Shown: positions 15,479 through 24,875 of the stretch, piece after piece
How positions within the stretch are numbered: position 1 is the first letter of the stretch
Layout: each line of letters opens with the position of its first letter
Origin: Rhodoferax mekongensis
GTDB taxonomy: Bacteria; Pseudomonadota; Gammaproteobacteria; Burkholderiales; Burkholderiaceae_C
Reading direction: 5' to 3'
DNA length: 64,000 bases
Assembly: GCF_032191775.1 (NCBI RefSeq)
Contig: NZ_CP132507.1
Coordinates: 3,249,001 to 3,313,000, forward strand
Program-made: the position numbers and the translations under genes
The notes under the pieces: model-generated
Seen by the model: the letters and a program-made list of their open reading frames with translations, nothing else
Told to the model about the DNA's origin: nothing
Databases searched by the model: none

Positions 15479-16384
15479 ATGTCAGCACCCATGAAAACCA
15501 AATATTTCCTGCAGCTGCTGGCGCTGTCATCACTCTGGGGCGCGTCCTTCCTGTTTATCCGCATTGCCAGCCCGGTGTTCGGCCCCAACCTGCTCGCCCT
15601 GATGCGGGTGGCCATGGCGACTGCCACACTGGCTGTGCTGATGCGTTGGATGGGCCAGCGCTGGGCATGGCAACACTGGCGTTCCCTGGCCGCCATCGGC
15701 GCCTTGTCAGTGGCCATGCCGTTCTTGCTATTCGCGTGGGCCGGGCTGCAACTGCCTGCGGGCTACAGCGCGCTGCTGAACTCCACGGCGGTGATCTTTG
15801 GCATGTTTGCGTCCGCCCGCATGGGCGAGGACACCATCACCTTCAAAAAGCTCCTGGGCTGCGCCTGCGGCTTTACGGGGGTGGCGCTGATCGTGAGCCT
15901 GGGGCCTGTGGAGCCCTCGCTCAAAGTGGTGCTGGCGGTGCTGGCCTGTATAGCGGCGTCAGCCTGTTATGGCTTTTCCACCCCGATCACCAAACGCGCC
16001 GTGGGCCACATGCAGCCTCTGCAAATTGCAGCAGGCATTCACGTCTTGTCTTTGGCAATGCTGCTCCCCGGCGCGGCCTACAGCCTGCCGGATGCCCGCT
16101 TCAGCTGGCAGGCATTGGGCGCCGTGGCGGTGATGGGCATCGCCACCTCGGGCCTGGCCTACTGGGCCCATTTGCGGATCCTGCGTCACGTCACACCGGT
16201 CGCTGCGATGAGCCCCATCTTCATGGTGCCGGTGTTCGGAGTGCTGTGGGGACATCTCTTTTTGGGTGAAGAACTCGGGCACGGCTTGCTGCTGGGCGGC
16301 AGCCTGGTGCTGGTGGCCAGCGCGCTGATCACCGGCTTCAACCCGCTGCAACGTTGGCTGGACCTGATTGACGCCAAGCCCTAG
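15479..16384 (+). CDS. DMT-superfamily exporter (EamA)
   Basis: A 301-aa inner-membrane protein with about ten hydrophobic helices in two EamA repeats. The N-terminal half opens with [15 protein letters not shown], the family's typical SSxWGxSF motif, and the second repeat with [20 protein letters not shown]. Helix [19 protein letters not shown] matches the conserved P-x-x-x-x-x-G-x-x-x-LGE end of the family. Members export amino acids or other metabolites; no substrate can be assigned here. An in-frame MKTKYF start five codons further on is also possible. Confidence 0.85.
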   Translation: MSAPMKTKYFLQLLALSSLWGASFLFIRIASPVFGPNLLALMRVAMATATLAVLMRWMGQRWAWQHWRSLAAIGALSVAMPFLLFAWAGLQLPAGYSALLNSTAVIFGMFASARMGEDTITFKKLLGCACGFTGVALIVSLGPVEPSLKVVLAVLACIAASACYGFSTPITKRAVGHMQPLQIAAGIHVLSLAMLLPGAAYSLPDARFSWQALGAVAVMGIATSGLAYWAHLRILRHVTPVAAMSPIFMVPVFGVLWGHLFLGEELGHGLLLGGSLVLVASALITGFNPLQRWLDLIDAKP

Positions 16385-16387
16385 GCC

Positions 16388-16405
16388 TTGTCACGCAACA
16401 GTCAT
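16388..16405 (+). promoter_or_regulatory. candidate Pho box (PhoB site) upstream of glpQ
   Basis: Two 7-base repeats with the 11-base period of a Pho box: TTGTCAC, GCAA, CAGTCAT, against the consensus CTGTCAT-N4-CTGTCAY. It lies about 50 bases before the GlpQ start, and GlpQ is a phosphate-scavenging enzyme under PhoB control in enteric bacteria. Confidence 0.55.
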
Positions 16406-16455
16406 CCGGCCCCACCATGATCCCGCGTTGGTTTATTTCACAACAAGGGACCTTC

Positions 16456-17631
16456 ATGAAAACCATCCGTTTTGCAGCAACTGCCGTCGCTGTGTCGATC
16501 GCGACCTTGCTCGCTGCTTGCACCACCATGGGTACAGCCACCAGCGGCTACCCCACCTTGAATGGCGCCAAGCCCCTGGTCATCGGCCACCGTGGTGCCA
16601 GCGGCTACTTGCCCGAACACACCCTGGCGTCTTACAAAAAGGCCATTGAAATGGGTGCCGATTTCATCGAGCCTGATCTGGTCGTCACCAAAGACGGTGA
16701 GCTGGTAGCCCGCCACGAACCCAACATCACCGCCACCACCGACGTCTCCACCCGCGCCGAATTTGCCAGCCGCAAAACCACTCGCAAGGTCGACGGCGTG
16801 AACGAGACCGGCTGGTTCGTCACCGACTTCACCCTGGCCGAACTGCGCACCCTGCGCGCCAAGCAGCCGAATGCTGCGCGCGACAAGTCGTTCGACGGCC
16901 AATTCCAGATCCCGACCTTCCGCGAAATTCTGGAGCTTGCCAAAACCGAGTCGGCCCGCACCGGCCGCACCATCGGCGTGTACCCAGAGACCAAGCACCC
17001 CACTTACCACGTGGATGCCGGTCTGCCCATCGAGCCGCGCTTGTTGGCCCTGCTGGCCGAATACGGTTACACCAAGAAAGACTCTCCGGTCATCATCCAG
17101 TCGTTTGAAGTCTCCAACCTCAAAGCCCTGCGCAAGCTCACCCAGGTGCGCCTGGTCCAATTGGTGGATGCGGACGATGTGGACTCCAAAGGCAATGTGA
17201 CCCTGGTCGCACCGTTCGACAAGCCGTATGACTTTGCTGTAGCCAAAGACAGCCGCACCTTCCCCGACCTGCTGACGCCCAAAGGTCTGGCGGAAGTCAA
17301 AACCTACGCAGATGGCATCGGCCCCTGGAAGCCCTATCTGGCCAGCGCCGCCCATGTGATGGGTGCTGACGGCAAACCCCGCGACCTCAATGGCGACGGC
17401 AAGATCACCGACGCTGATCGCGTGGCCCTGCCCCCGACTGACGTGGTGAAAAACGCCCACGCCGCCGGCTTGTTCGTGCACGCCTACACCTTCCGCAGCG
17501 AAGCCCCCGGCTTGCTGTCTGACTACAAGGGTGACCCCAAGGCCGAATACAAGCGTTTTTATGCCCTCGGCGTGGATGGCTTGTTCAGCGACTTCCCGGA
17601 TACCGCAGTGTCCGCGCGCGACGGCAAGTAA
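16456..17631 (+). CDS. glpQ: glycerophosphodiester phosphodiesterase, lipoprotein
   Basis: Hydrolyses glycerophosphodiesters from deacylated phospholipids to glycerol-3-phosphate and an alcohol. The ATG at 16456 (AGGGA upstream) starts a lipoprotein signal with lipobox LLAAC. The catalytic GDPD signature is complete: [12 protein letters not shown] (about residues 43-54), [15 protein letters not shown] and RHEPNI. An inserted loop [13 protein letters not shown] (about 314-326) has the spacing of an EF-hand or dockerin calcium loop. With 391 aa it fits the periplasmic GlpQ class. A Pho box upstream and a rho-independent terminator downstream make it a single-gene unit for phosphate starvation. 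Confidence 0.9.
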   Translation: MKTIRFAATAVAVSIATLLAACTTMGTATSGYPTLNGAKPLVIGHRGASGYLPEHTLASYKKAIEMGADFIEPDLVVTKDGELVARHEPNITATTDVSTRAEFASRKTTRKVDGVNETGWFVTDFTLAELRTLRAKQPNAARDKSFDGQFQIPTFREILELAKTESARTGRTIGVYPETKHPTYHVDAGLPIEPRLLALLAEYGYTKKDSPVIIQSFEVSNLKALRKLTQVRLVQLVDADDVDSKGNVTLVAPFDKPYDFAVAKDSRTFPDLLTPKGLAEVKTYADGIGPWKPYLASAAHVMGADGKPRDLNGDGKITDADRVALPPTDVVKNAHAAGLFVHAYTFRSEAPGLLSDYKGDPKAEYKRFYALGVDGLFSDFPDTAVSARDGK

Positions 17632-17652
17632 GCATCCGCCAGACCTCACAAA

Positions 17653-17678
17653 AACAGCGCTACGGCGCTGTTTTTTTT
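17653..17678 (+). terminator. rho-independent terminator of glpQ
   Basis: Stem AACAGCGC/GCGCTGTT with a TACG loop, followed by a run of T. It lies 21 bases after the glpQ stop codon. Confidence 0.88.
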
Positions 17679-17751
17679 GGCAGAAAAAGCTTCGAGGCAA
17701 GCGCGTCGAAAGGCCACTCATGCCGGCACCTACAAAGCGGAAGGTGCCCCG

Positions 17752-17757
17752 TAAAAT
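17752..17757 (+). promoter_or_regulatory. TAAAAT -10 box before the MATE gene
   Basis: A consensus-like -10 hexamer ends 9 bases before the ATG at 17767, implying a leader of only a few bases. No clear -35 is seen. Confidence 0.4.
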
Positions 17758-17766
17758 GGCCGGCAC

Positions 17767-19190
17767 ATGACCGCCCCGCTTGCAAGCCCCCTCCCGCCTG
17801 AATCAGTCCCCCCCGCACCAACACCCGCAGTGAACTCGCGGCTCTCTGGGCTTTGGCCTGGCCCATCCTGATCGGGCAGCTGGCGAATGTGGGCATGTCG
17901 GTGGTGGACGTGGCCATGGCAGGCCATGCGTCGGCCCACGATCTGGCGGGCATATCGCTGGGGGTGTCGATCTGGAACATCGTCATCATCACGCTCATGG
18001 GCCTGATGATGTCCGTGGCCCCCATGGTGGCCCACCATGTGGGTGCTCGAGAGTTCACGCTGGTGCCGCATCTGGTACGCCAAGGCATGTGGAAAGCACT
18101 GGGCGTGGGCACCGTGGCCATGGTGCTGACCCAGCTCTCCGCACTGGTGTTCGATTACATGGACATCGAGCCCCACGTGCACGAGGTGGCCTCCGGTTTT
18201 GTGTTCATCATCAGCTTCGCACTTCCGGCGTTTGCCTGCTACCGGGTGCTGTACGGCTACAGCGCCAGCCTGAACCAGACCAAGCCGCTCATGGTCTTGT
18301 CGGTGGCGGCACTGCTGCTCAACATTCTGGTGAACTGGCTGCTGGTGTTCGGCAGCTGGGGCTTCCCACGGCTGGGGGGCCTGGGCTGTGCCTGGGCCAC
18401 GCTCATCTGCGTGTGGTTCAACTTCCTGGGGCTGCTGGTGTGGATGCGCTTGGCACCCGCCTACCGCAGCACCTGGCCTTTCGCCCAATGGGAAGGCCCG
18501 CATCCCGAAAAACTTGCCGCTTTGTGGAGACTGGGCTTCCCCATCGGGGTGACCTACTTTGCCGAGACCAGTGCTTTCGGCCTGATCGCCCTGCTGATTG
18601 CCGGCTTCGGCAGCCGGGAAGTGGCCGCCCACCAGATTGCCCTGAACTTCACCTCACTGGTGTTCATGGCGCCCCTGAGTCTGGGCATTGCCCTGCTCAC
18701 CCGCGTCGGGCAAAGCCTGGGCGCCGGCGATCCAGTCGCTGCAAAGTTCCGGGCCTGGGTGGGCGTGAAGGCCGGGCTGGGCTTCGGGCTGATGTCTGCC
18801 ATCGGCATTGCAGCAGGCGCACACCAGATTGCTTGGGCTTACACGAACGATGCGAACGTGGCGGCTCTGGCTGCCCAGTTGCTGTTCTTGGCGGCAGTGT
18901 TCCAGATGTCGGACTCTGCGCAGGTCGTCATCAGCAGTGCCATCCGGGGCTACAAGGTCACCCGCAGCCCCATGGTGATTCACCTCACCGCGTTCTGGGG
19001 TTTCTCACTGCCCCTGGGTTGCGTGCTGGGTCTGGCGCCACAGTGGCTGCCATGGCGGCCTGCGCAGGCCATGGGCGCCCAAGGGTTCTGGATCGCGTTG
19101 GTGGTGGGTCTCACCGTGGCAGCCGTCGGACTGCTGCTCTTGCTGCAGCGCGTGACGCGGTCGCGTATCCAAGCGGGGGCCCGTGCATGA
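17767..19190 (+). CDS. MATE-family efflux transporter, frameshifted near the start as sequenced
   Basis: A multidrug/toxin extrusion protein using a Na+ or H+ gradient. From [21 protein letters not shown] onward the frame is a normal MATE carrier with about twelve helices, [10 protein letters not shown], and the second-half motif [24 protein letters not shown]. The start ATG 17767 is in another frame: translation begins [16 protein letters not shown] and meets a C7 run at 17808-17814. One more C gives [19 protein letters not shown] and a continuous protein of about 475 aa. Without the correction only an internal start at 17853 (445 aa) is open. The stop overlaps miaA by ATGA. Confidence 0.85.
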
Positions 19191-20160
19191 GCCAGGTTTT
19201 GCCTTTCTACCTGTGCCTGGCCGGCCCCACGGCTGCCGGCAAAACCGCCGCCGCATTGGCCATCGCAGCGGAGCATGACGCCGAAATCATCAGCGTAGAT
19301 TCCGCCCTGGTCTACCGGGGCATGGACATCGGCACTGCCAAACCCGAAGCCCATGAGCTGGCCGCCGTGCCCCACCACCTGATCAACATCCGCGATCCCT
19401 TGGAGGCCTACAGCGCCGCCGAGTTTGTCAAGGACGCGAAGGCATTGATCACAGACATCCACGTCCGCGGCAAACTGCCGCTGCTGGTGGGCGGCACCAT
19501 GCTGTACTTCAAAGCCTTGTTGGACGGGCTGGATGACATGCCCGCAGCCAGCCCCGAGGTCCGTGCCGCGCTGGAGGCCGAAGCTGCAGCGCTGGGTTGG
19601 CCTGCCATGCACGCCCAACTGGCTGCGGTAGACCCCGTAACCGCAGCCCGCTTGGCACCAGCCGACAGCCAGCGTATCCAGCGTGCGCTGGAGGTGTACC
19701 GTGTCTCGGGCAAGCCACTCTCCACCTTTCATGTGCAGCAGGACGCTATCAAAAAAGAAGCTGCTCGCGCAGATAACACGGGCGCCAGCGCCCTTTTTCC
19801 TTGGAACCGGAAGATCGCGCCTGGCTGCATGCGCGCATCGCCCAGCGCTTTGACCTGATGCTGCAAGGCGGTTTTCTGGATGAAGTCAAAACCCTCATGG
19901 CCCGGGGCGACCTGCACCCAGACCTGCCCAGCATGCGTTGTGTGGGCTACCGCCAGGCATGGGAAGCGTTGGCCGGCACCTCGCACATGGCCGAGCTGCG
20001 CGACAAAGGTATCTTCGCGACACGCCAGCTCGCCAAACGGCAGATTACGTGGTTGCGCTCCATGCCACAGCGCCAAGTGATTGCGGCAGACCGGTCCGAC
20101 GCGCAAAGCGCACTGCTGGCTGCTGTACGCGTCATGCTACGTCAACGGAAGACCCCATGA
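19187..20160 (+). CDS. miaA: tRNA dimethylallyltransferase, frameshifted as sequenced
   Basis: MiaA adds the dimethylallyl group to A37 of tRNAs reading UNN codons. The P-loop GPTAAGKTA and the catalytic segment [17 protein letters not shown] are intact, as is the tRNA-binding region [16 protein letters not shown]. The frame then passes through a copy of the dispersed repeat (19742-19800) and breaks at a T5 run (19794-19798). The C-terminal part continues in another frame from [18 protein letters not shown] through [13 protein letters not shown] and [16 protein letters not shown]. One added T gives [12 protein letters not shown] and a full-length protein. The stop overlaps the next ATG (ATGA). 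Confidence 0.87.
19742..19800 (+). repeat. dispersed ~60-bp repeat, copy 3 (inside miaA)
   Basis: GACGCTATCAAAAAAGAAGC, then TGCTCGCGCAGATAACACGG and GCGCCAG, closely matches copies 1 and 5. It encodes the variable loop between the tRNA-binding domains, where MiaA proteins differ in length. Confidence 0.7.
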
Positions 20161-20813
20161 TTCTGCGCATATCCGGTTTGGCCAAGCACTACGGCACCAT
20201 GCCGGTGTTCAAGAACGTCCATCTGGACGTGAAGCCTGGTGAGTTTGTCGCTATCGTGGGCGAATCCGGCGTGGGCAAGTCCACCTTGCTCAACTGCATG
20301 GCGGGCTTGGACAACTGGGACAGCGGTACTGTGGAGCTCGCGGGCCAGAACCTAGGCACCCTTTCCGACGACGGCCGCGCGCTGCTGCGCCGGGAGAGCG
20401 TGGGTTTTGTATTCCAGGCCTTCCATGTATTGCCGCACCTCGACGTCGCCCAGAATGTGGCTCTCCCGTTGCTGCTTCTGGGACGCCACGCCCCGGACCG
20501 TGTAAGCGCCATGCTGCAGGCCGTGGGCTTGGGCGATCTGGGCGCACGATTGCCCCAACAACTCAGCGGCGGGCAGTTACAGCGCGTGGCTATCGCCCGA
20601 GCTTTGGTGCATCAGCCGGCGCTTATTTTGGCGGACGAACCCACCGGCAACCTGGACCCCGGCACAGCCGCCAAAGTGATGGAGGCCCTGGTGCACCAGT
20701 CCCGCAAGCATGGCAGCGCACTGGTGCTGGTCACCCACTCACTGGCCGCAACTGAACAGGCCAACCGGGTACTGCATTTGCGCTCCGAAGGCATGACGGA
20801 CGCCCGTGGCTGA
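20157..20813 (+). CDS. ABC transporter ATPase (LolD/MacB type, AttE-like)
   Basis: A 218-aa ABC ATPase with Walker [10 protein letters not shown], signature [14 protein letters not shown], Walker [13 protein letters not shown] and the H-loop VTHS. The [10 protein letters not shown] motif and the short C-terminus place it in the o228/LolD/MacB family, which serves FtsX-like permeases. It is translationally coupled to miaA (ATGA) but has no permease next to it. The only FtsX-type permease in the window is at 26120-28783, which in turn has no ATPase, so the two are likely partners. Confidence 0.82.
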   Translation: MILRISGLAKHYGTMPVFKNVHLDVKPGEFVAIVGESGVGKSTLLNCMAGLDNWDSGTVELAGQNLGTLSDDGRALLRRESVGFVFQAFHVLPHLDVAQNVALPLLLLGRHAPDRVSAMLQAVGLGDLGARLPQQLSGGQLQRVAIARALVHQPALILADEPTGNLDPGTAAKVMEALVHQSRKHGSALVLVTHSLAATEQANRVLHLRSEGMTDARG

Positions 20814-20881
20814 CAAACGCCGGGCGCTGAGTTAGACTGGTTTTCAAATTTGTAACAAAGCGCAACCAAGCAGTCCACATC

Positions 20882-21718
20882 TTGAAAAACCCCGCAGGCA
20901 TCAATCGTCGCGTCGCCATGGCAAGCGTGGGCATCAGCATGTCTGGCCTTGCATGGGCACATTGCAACCGCGCCATCCAAGTGCCTGTGTCTGCCACGGG
21001 TCAAAGCGTCGTGATTGATGGCGACACCGTGCGCGGCATTTACCCCGACATCCTCAAGGCCATCTCCGTCAAGGAGAACTGCCGCTTTGTGGTCACACCG
21101 GTCCCTCGCGCGAGACTTGAGAAGCTGTACGAGACCGGCAAAGCCGACATGATTGTGGCGAGCACCCGATCGGTAAGGCGGGATGAGTTCGGCGTATTCG
21201 TGCCTATGGTGCGGAGCCGGGCCATGGTGATTTCCTTGGGCGACATGCAACGCGCAGCGTTCAGAACGACCCAAGACGTACTCAACAACAAAGAGGTCCG
21301 CTTGGTGGTGGTGCGCGGCTACGACTACGGCAGTGCGTACCACGAACTGATCGAGGCCATGGCCAAAGAGAACCGGGTTCTTCTAGAGGCCGATCCCAAC
21401 GCGGTAGCGCGGCTCATGAAGACCAACCCCAACGATGTGACCATCATGGTGCCCACCATCATCTACGGTGCCATGCAAGAGGATGCACGGCTGGCAGATC
21501 TTCTGGACAAACTGCGTTTTGAACCGCTGGACAACATGCCTTGGGGCGAGAGTGGCGTGTACCTCTCCAAGACCTCACTGGAACCCGGCCTGATGAAGTT
21601 CCTACAGTCTGCTATGCAACGCACCGCACAGGCCGGTACCGTACACAAAGGCTTTGCGGCCTACTACCCCCCGCAGGTACTCAAAGACAGCATCAGACCC
21701 TTGGATAAAACACCATAA
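20882..21718 (+). CDS. periplasmic solute-binding protein, family 3 type
   Basis: A 278-aa exported protein of the type 2 periplasmic-binding fold, SBP_bac_3 group. The N-terminus carries a signal sequence (NRRVAMASVGISMSGLAWA), then the conserved GIYPDILKAISVKENCRF and RARLEKLYETGKADMIV segments of amino-acid-binding-like proteins. No transporter genes adjoin it, so it may be an orphan receptor or an outlying binding protein. The start is either TTG 20882 or ATG 20918; neither has a good ribosome binding site, and the TTG gives the better signal sequence. A strong terminator follows. Confidence 0.7.
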   Translation: MKNPAGINRRVAMASVGISMSGLAWAHCNRAIQVPVSATGQSVVIDGDTVRGIYPDILKAISVKENCRFVVTPVPRARLEKLYETGKADMIVASTRSVRRDEFGVFVPMVRSRAMVISLGDMQRAAFRTTQDVLNNKEVRLVVVRGYDYGSAYHELIEAMAKENRVLLEADPNAVARLMKTNPNDVTIMVPTIIYGAMQEDARLADLLDKLRFEPLDNMPWGESGVYLSKTSLEPGLMKFLQSAMQRTAQAGTVHKGFAAYYPPQVLKDSIRPLDKTP

Positions 21719-21719
21719 A

Positions 21720-21748
21720 AAAAGCCTCTGTGGTTCACAGAGGCTTTT
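21720..21748. terminator. bidirectional terminator between the binding protein and the PEP-CTERM gene
   Basis: Stem AAAGCCTCTGTG/CACAGAGGCTTT around a short loop, with A-run on the left and T-run on the right. It can serve both converging genes. Confidence 0.85.
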
Positions 21749-21764
21749 CGCATGCAAGAGGAAA

Positions 21765-22525
21765 TCAGACCTTCTTCTTGCGCCGCACCATCGCACCAAT
21801 GGCCGCCAGACCAGCCAACAACATGGCGTAGGTTTCGGGTTCGGGAACAGCAGCTGTGATGCTCATGAACGTGTAATCCGATTGGTTGGTGCATCCCTTG
21901 CAAGATGGCGTGCCGTAATCAGCGCCAAACGCGATGGATTTGACCAACTTGTTGCCGAACGGATTGACCACCGACCAAGCTCCGCCCTTGCCGAGGGTCG
22001 CTTGACTCAACATGTTGACGGTGGACCCGGAGACGCTCCATGTGGCATTGGTGTCACCAGTCGCAATCAGGCTGAACGATGCTTTGCTGTTGTCGGCATA
22101 GACCACCGAAACAACCGCTTTCTCTTTCACGTCCTTGTACTCAGGGCCATTGAACAGGAGACCAACCGAGAAATTCTTAATCTGAACGGCATGCGAGAAG
22201 GAGCCCTTGATGCTCTCGCCAATGTCGATTTCTCCGGGGGTTCGCTCGCTACCAGACAGAGGTGAAACGCCCACCCCTTGGAAGCCATCCTGCGCAGACT
22301 TGAAGCTGAACTTTGCAGCAGCATTGCCCTTCAGCGCAGAAAAGCTCGCAGTTACCCCCCCAAGAAACTGGTGGTGTAAGTGCTGGAAGTGCCGAAGTTG
22401 ACGCCATAGATGGTGTCGTAGGTATTGGGTTTGGTCAGCACGACAACCGGCGTGGCGTGTGCGACAAAGCTCGCTAAACCCATGATGAGCAAGGCGAGGC
22501 CTGTTTTTGCGGAGGAAATTTTCAT
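21765..22525 (-). CDS. PEP-CTERM sorting-domain exoprotein, frameshifted as sequenced
   Basis: An exported protein of unknown function with a C-terminal PEP-CTERM anchor: VPEPETYAMLLAGLAAIG then MVRRKKK, the tripartite signal cut by exosortase (EpsH/XrtA). The N-terminus at 22525 (AAGGGTG ribosome site) has a clear signal peptide ending SFVAHA-TP. The frame breaks at a G7 run (22355-22361 on this strand); one added G gives SFLGGVTASFSALKGN and a single protein of about 253 aa. The middle is beta-rich with a CKGC pair. Such proteins are surface or matrix proteins made with exopolysaccharide. No exosortase gene lies in the window. Confidence 0.8.
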
Positions 22526-22611
22526 TTTTACACCCTTAAATTTGTAACTGGAAGATACATTGACTCGGGCCACACTGCGATAGGCCGGTCGGACTACTCC
22601 CCGGAACTATT

Positions 22612-23271
22612 TCACCAAATTCGCAATAAAGTGCCTTCTAACAGCCGATACCCACGAGCGGCCATGGCACGCGCCTCCGATTCGTCATGCGTGACCCACA
22701 AAGTAGCCATGCGGTGTTCGGCGATATGGGCTTTGAACTCTTCCCGCAGTTGCAAGCGCAAGTCAGCATCCAGCGCTGAGAAAGGCTCGTCCAGCAGCAG
22801 GGCTCGGGGGCGGGTGATCAGCGCACGGGCGAGCGCCACGCGCTGCTGCTCGCCGCCAGAGAGTTGCCAGACTTTGGACAAAGCGTAGGCCGATAAGCCG
22901 AAGCGCGCCAGCATGGCCCGCGCTTGATCGCGCGCAGCCGCTTTGGGTATGCGCTGCTCGACCAGCCCGAACGCTACGTTGTCCTGCACGTTGAGGTGCG
23001 GGAACAGGGCGAAATCCTGGAACATAAGCGCAAAGCCGCGCCGCTCGGGCGGTGTGGCAGAGATGTCTGCGCCATCCATGCGCACCATGCCGGCATCCGC
23101 CTGCTCCAGCCCGGCGGCAATGCGCAACAGGGTGCTTTTGCCGCTGCCGCTGGGGCCCAACAAGGCCACGGTTTCGCCAGCACTTACCGATACTGTTGCG
23201 CCACGCAGCAAGGCCTTGGGCGCACCAGTCGGTGGCACCCATTGTTTGGAAATGTTCAGCAGCTCAAGCAC
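22612..23271 (-). CDS. thiQ: thiamine ABC transporter ATPase
   Basis: ATP-binding subunit for thiamine/thiamine-pyrophosphate uptake. Walker A GPSGSGKST, signature LSGGEQQRVALARAL, Walker B ALLLDEPFSALD and H-loop VTHD are intact. The assignment as ThiQ comes from its place as last gene after thiB and thiP under a TPP riboswitch. I chose GTG 23271, which overlaps the thiP stop by 8 bases; a longer frame from 23301 is possible. Length about 219 aa, near the usual 215-235. Confidence 0.88.
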   Translation of the reverse strand: MLELLNISKQWVPPTGAPKALLRGATVSVSAGETVALLGPSGSGKSTLLRIAAGLEQADAGMVRMDGADISATPPERRGFALMFQDFALFPHLNVQDNVAFGLVEQRIPKAAARDQARAMLARFGLSAYALSKVWQLSGGEQQRVALARALITRPRALLLDEPFSALDADLRLQLREEFKAHIAEHRMATLWVTHDESEARAMAARGYRLLEGTLLRIW

Positions 23272-24853
23272 GCGCTTCGTCCTCGCCAGTCGGCCATTCA
23301 ATCAACACAAAGGCCAGCAAAGCCAGCCCCATCAGCACACAGGCCAACACTTGCGCAGCTGCCAGATTGTCCGCCCCCGGTTTGCCCAGGTGCTGGTAGA
23401 TCAGGGTGGTGAGCGTGGCCCACTCAGGGCGCGACAGAAACAAGCTCACCGCAAATTCCCCCACTGCGGTGGCAGCGGCAAATGCCATTCCCCGGCGCAA
23501 GGCCGGTGCCAGCAATGGCAAGGTCACCCGCCAGAAGCAGCGCCACGGACTTGCGCCCAAGCTGCGCGCGGCCTCCAAGTAGTGCGCGGGCAGGCTGTCC
23601 AGCCTCGCGGCCAGCGACTTGGCGACGAAGGGATAAGCCAACAACGCATACGCCGCCACCAACACCCCGAAACTGCTGCTCCACTGCGGGTACAGCAGCA
23701 GCAAACCAAATGCCACCATCACCGGCGACACAATAAATGGCAGAAACACCAGCGTACGCAGCCACAGCACGCGCTGCGCGGCCAAGGCGTGTGCCAGCCC
23801 CAAGCCGGTAGCCAGCGCCAGCGCCAGTGCTGAGAATTGCGCGGTGTTGGACAAGGCCGAGAGCGTGTCTTCATCGGTCAACACGGCCCAAGCCATAGCT
23901 CCTGAATTCATAGCGCCTCGCGCAATGCTGACGAGCGGCGCAGCACAAATAAGCATCCAAATCAACACAACAGCGACCACTGCCCCCCAAGCGACCCAGC
24001 CTTGCGGGCAGCGGCGGAGTATGGCGTCGGCACGCGCGGGTGTAGCCAAACGGCGCTCCATGAAGGCATAGCCCCAGGCCACGATGGCGGTGAGTGCCAG
24101 CATCCACAAAGACAGCACACCGGCCTGCCCGAGCTGCAGCTCGTGGGCGACCAAGGTGTAGATCTCGACCTCGGCGGTGGCGTAGTTCTGCCCGCCCAGC
24201 ACCAAGGCCAGACCAAACCCCGAGAAGCAATACAGAAACACCAGGCACAGGGCGGAGGCCAACCACGGCGCAACGGCCGGCCACTCCACCCGCCAGAAAG
24301 CCCGCCAGGGTGTGGCCCCCAGACTGCGGGCCGCGGCCACTCGCGCGGCACTCACACTGGAAAGCGCATCGACGCCGGCACGCACCACCACACACAGGTT
24401 GAAGAACAGGTTGCCGTACAGCAGCAGCCAGGGTGTGCCTTGCAGGTCCGGCCCACCCCAGCGCGAGAGCCAACCGTTCGGTCCTGCAAACGCCAACACG
24501 CCCATGGCTGCCACCAAAGTCGGTACCACAAAGGGCAGCATCAGCCCTCGCAACAGGAGTGCCCGGCCGGGAAACTCCCAGCGTGCCAGCACCCAAGCCA
24601 TGGGCAAGCCGAGCAGCAAAGTAGCCACACAGGTCATGGCCGCTTGCGCCAGCGACCAGAGCAGACGCCCGCGCAAATAGTCGTCCTGCCAAGGTGCCCA
24701 CAAGCTCTCCGCACCCCAACCCTCTGCGAGCAAGCGCAGCGCCGGCGCTACCAAGACCACCGCGAGAAACGCCAAGGGCACTGCCGCCAGCCACCAGCGC
24801 GCAAAGACGCCGGTCCGCCTCGCTACAGCTTGCATCCCGCCTTTACGCTCCAC
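23264..24853 (-). CDS. thiP: thiamine ABC transporter permease
   Basis: A 529-aa inner-membrane protein with two fused BPD_transp_1 halves and about twelve helices, as in E. coli ThiP (536 aa). The EAA-type loops facing the ATPase are AARSLGATPWRAFWRVEWP in the first half and AARSLGASPWRCFWRVTLP in the second. The start at 24853 or the in-frame ATG six codons later (MQAVARR) are both possible. It sits between thiB and thiQ; thiB stops 22 bases upstream. Confidence 0.92.
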   Translation of the reverse strand: MERKGGMQAVARRTGVFARWWLAAVPLAFLAVVLVAPALRLLAEGWGAESLWAPWQDDYLRGRLLWSLAQAAMTCVATLLLGLPMAWVLARWEFPGRALLLRGLMLPFVVPTLVAAMGVLAFAGPNGWLSRWGGPDLQGTPWLLLYGNLFFNLCVVVRAGVDALSSVSAARVAAARSLGATPWRAFWRVEWPAVAPWLASALCLVFLYCFSGFGLALVLGGQNYATAEVEIYTLVAHELQLGQAGVLSLWMLALTAIVAWGYAFMERRLATPARADAILRRCPQGWVAWGAVVAVVLIWMLICAAPLVSIARGAMNSGAMAWAVLTDEDTLSALSNTAQFSALALALATGLGLAHALAAQRVLWLRTLVFLPFIVSPVMVAFGLLLLYPQWSSSFGVLVAAYALLAYPFVAKSLAARLDSLPAHYLEAARSLGASPWRCFWRVTLPLLAPALRRGMAFAAATAVGEFAVSLFLSRPEWATLTTLIYQHLGKPGADNLAAAQVLACVLMGLALLAFVLIEWPTGEDEARA

Positions 24854-24875
24854 GCACCGCGCGCCGCGACAGCAC

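Noticed and set aside
16438-17766. 442-aa minus-strand frame opposite glpQ
   Set aside because: Glycine/valine-rich antisense shadow with no domain; it also covers the glpQ terminator.
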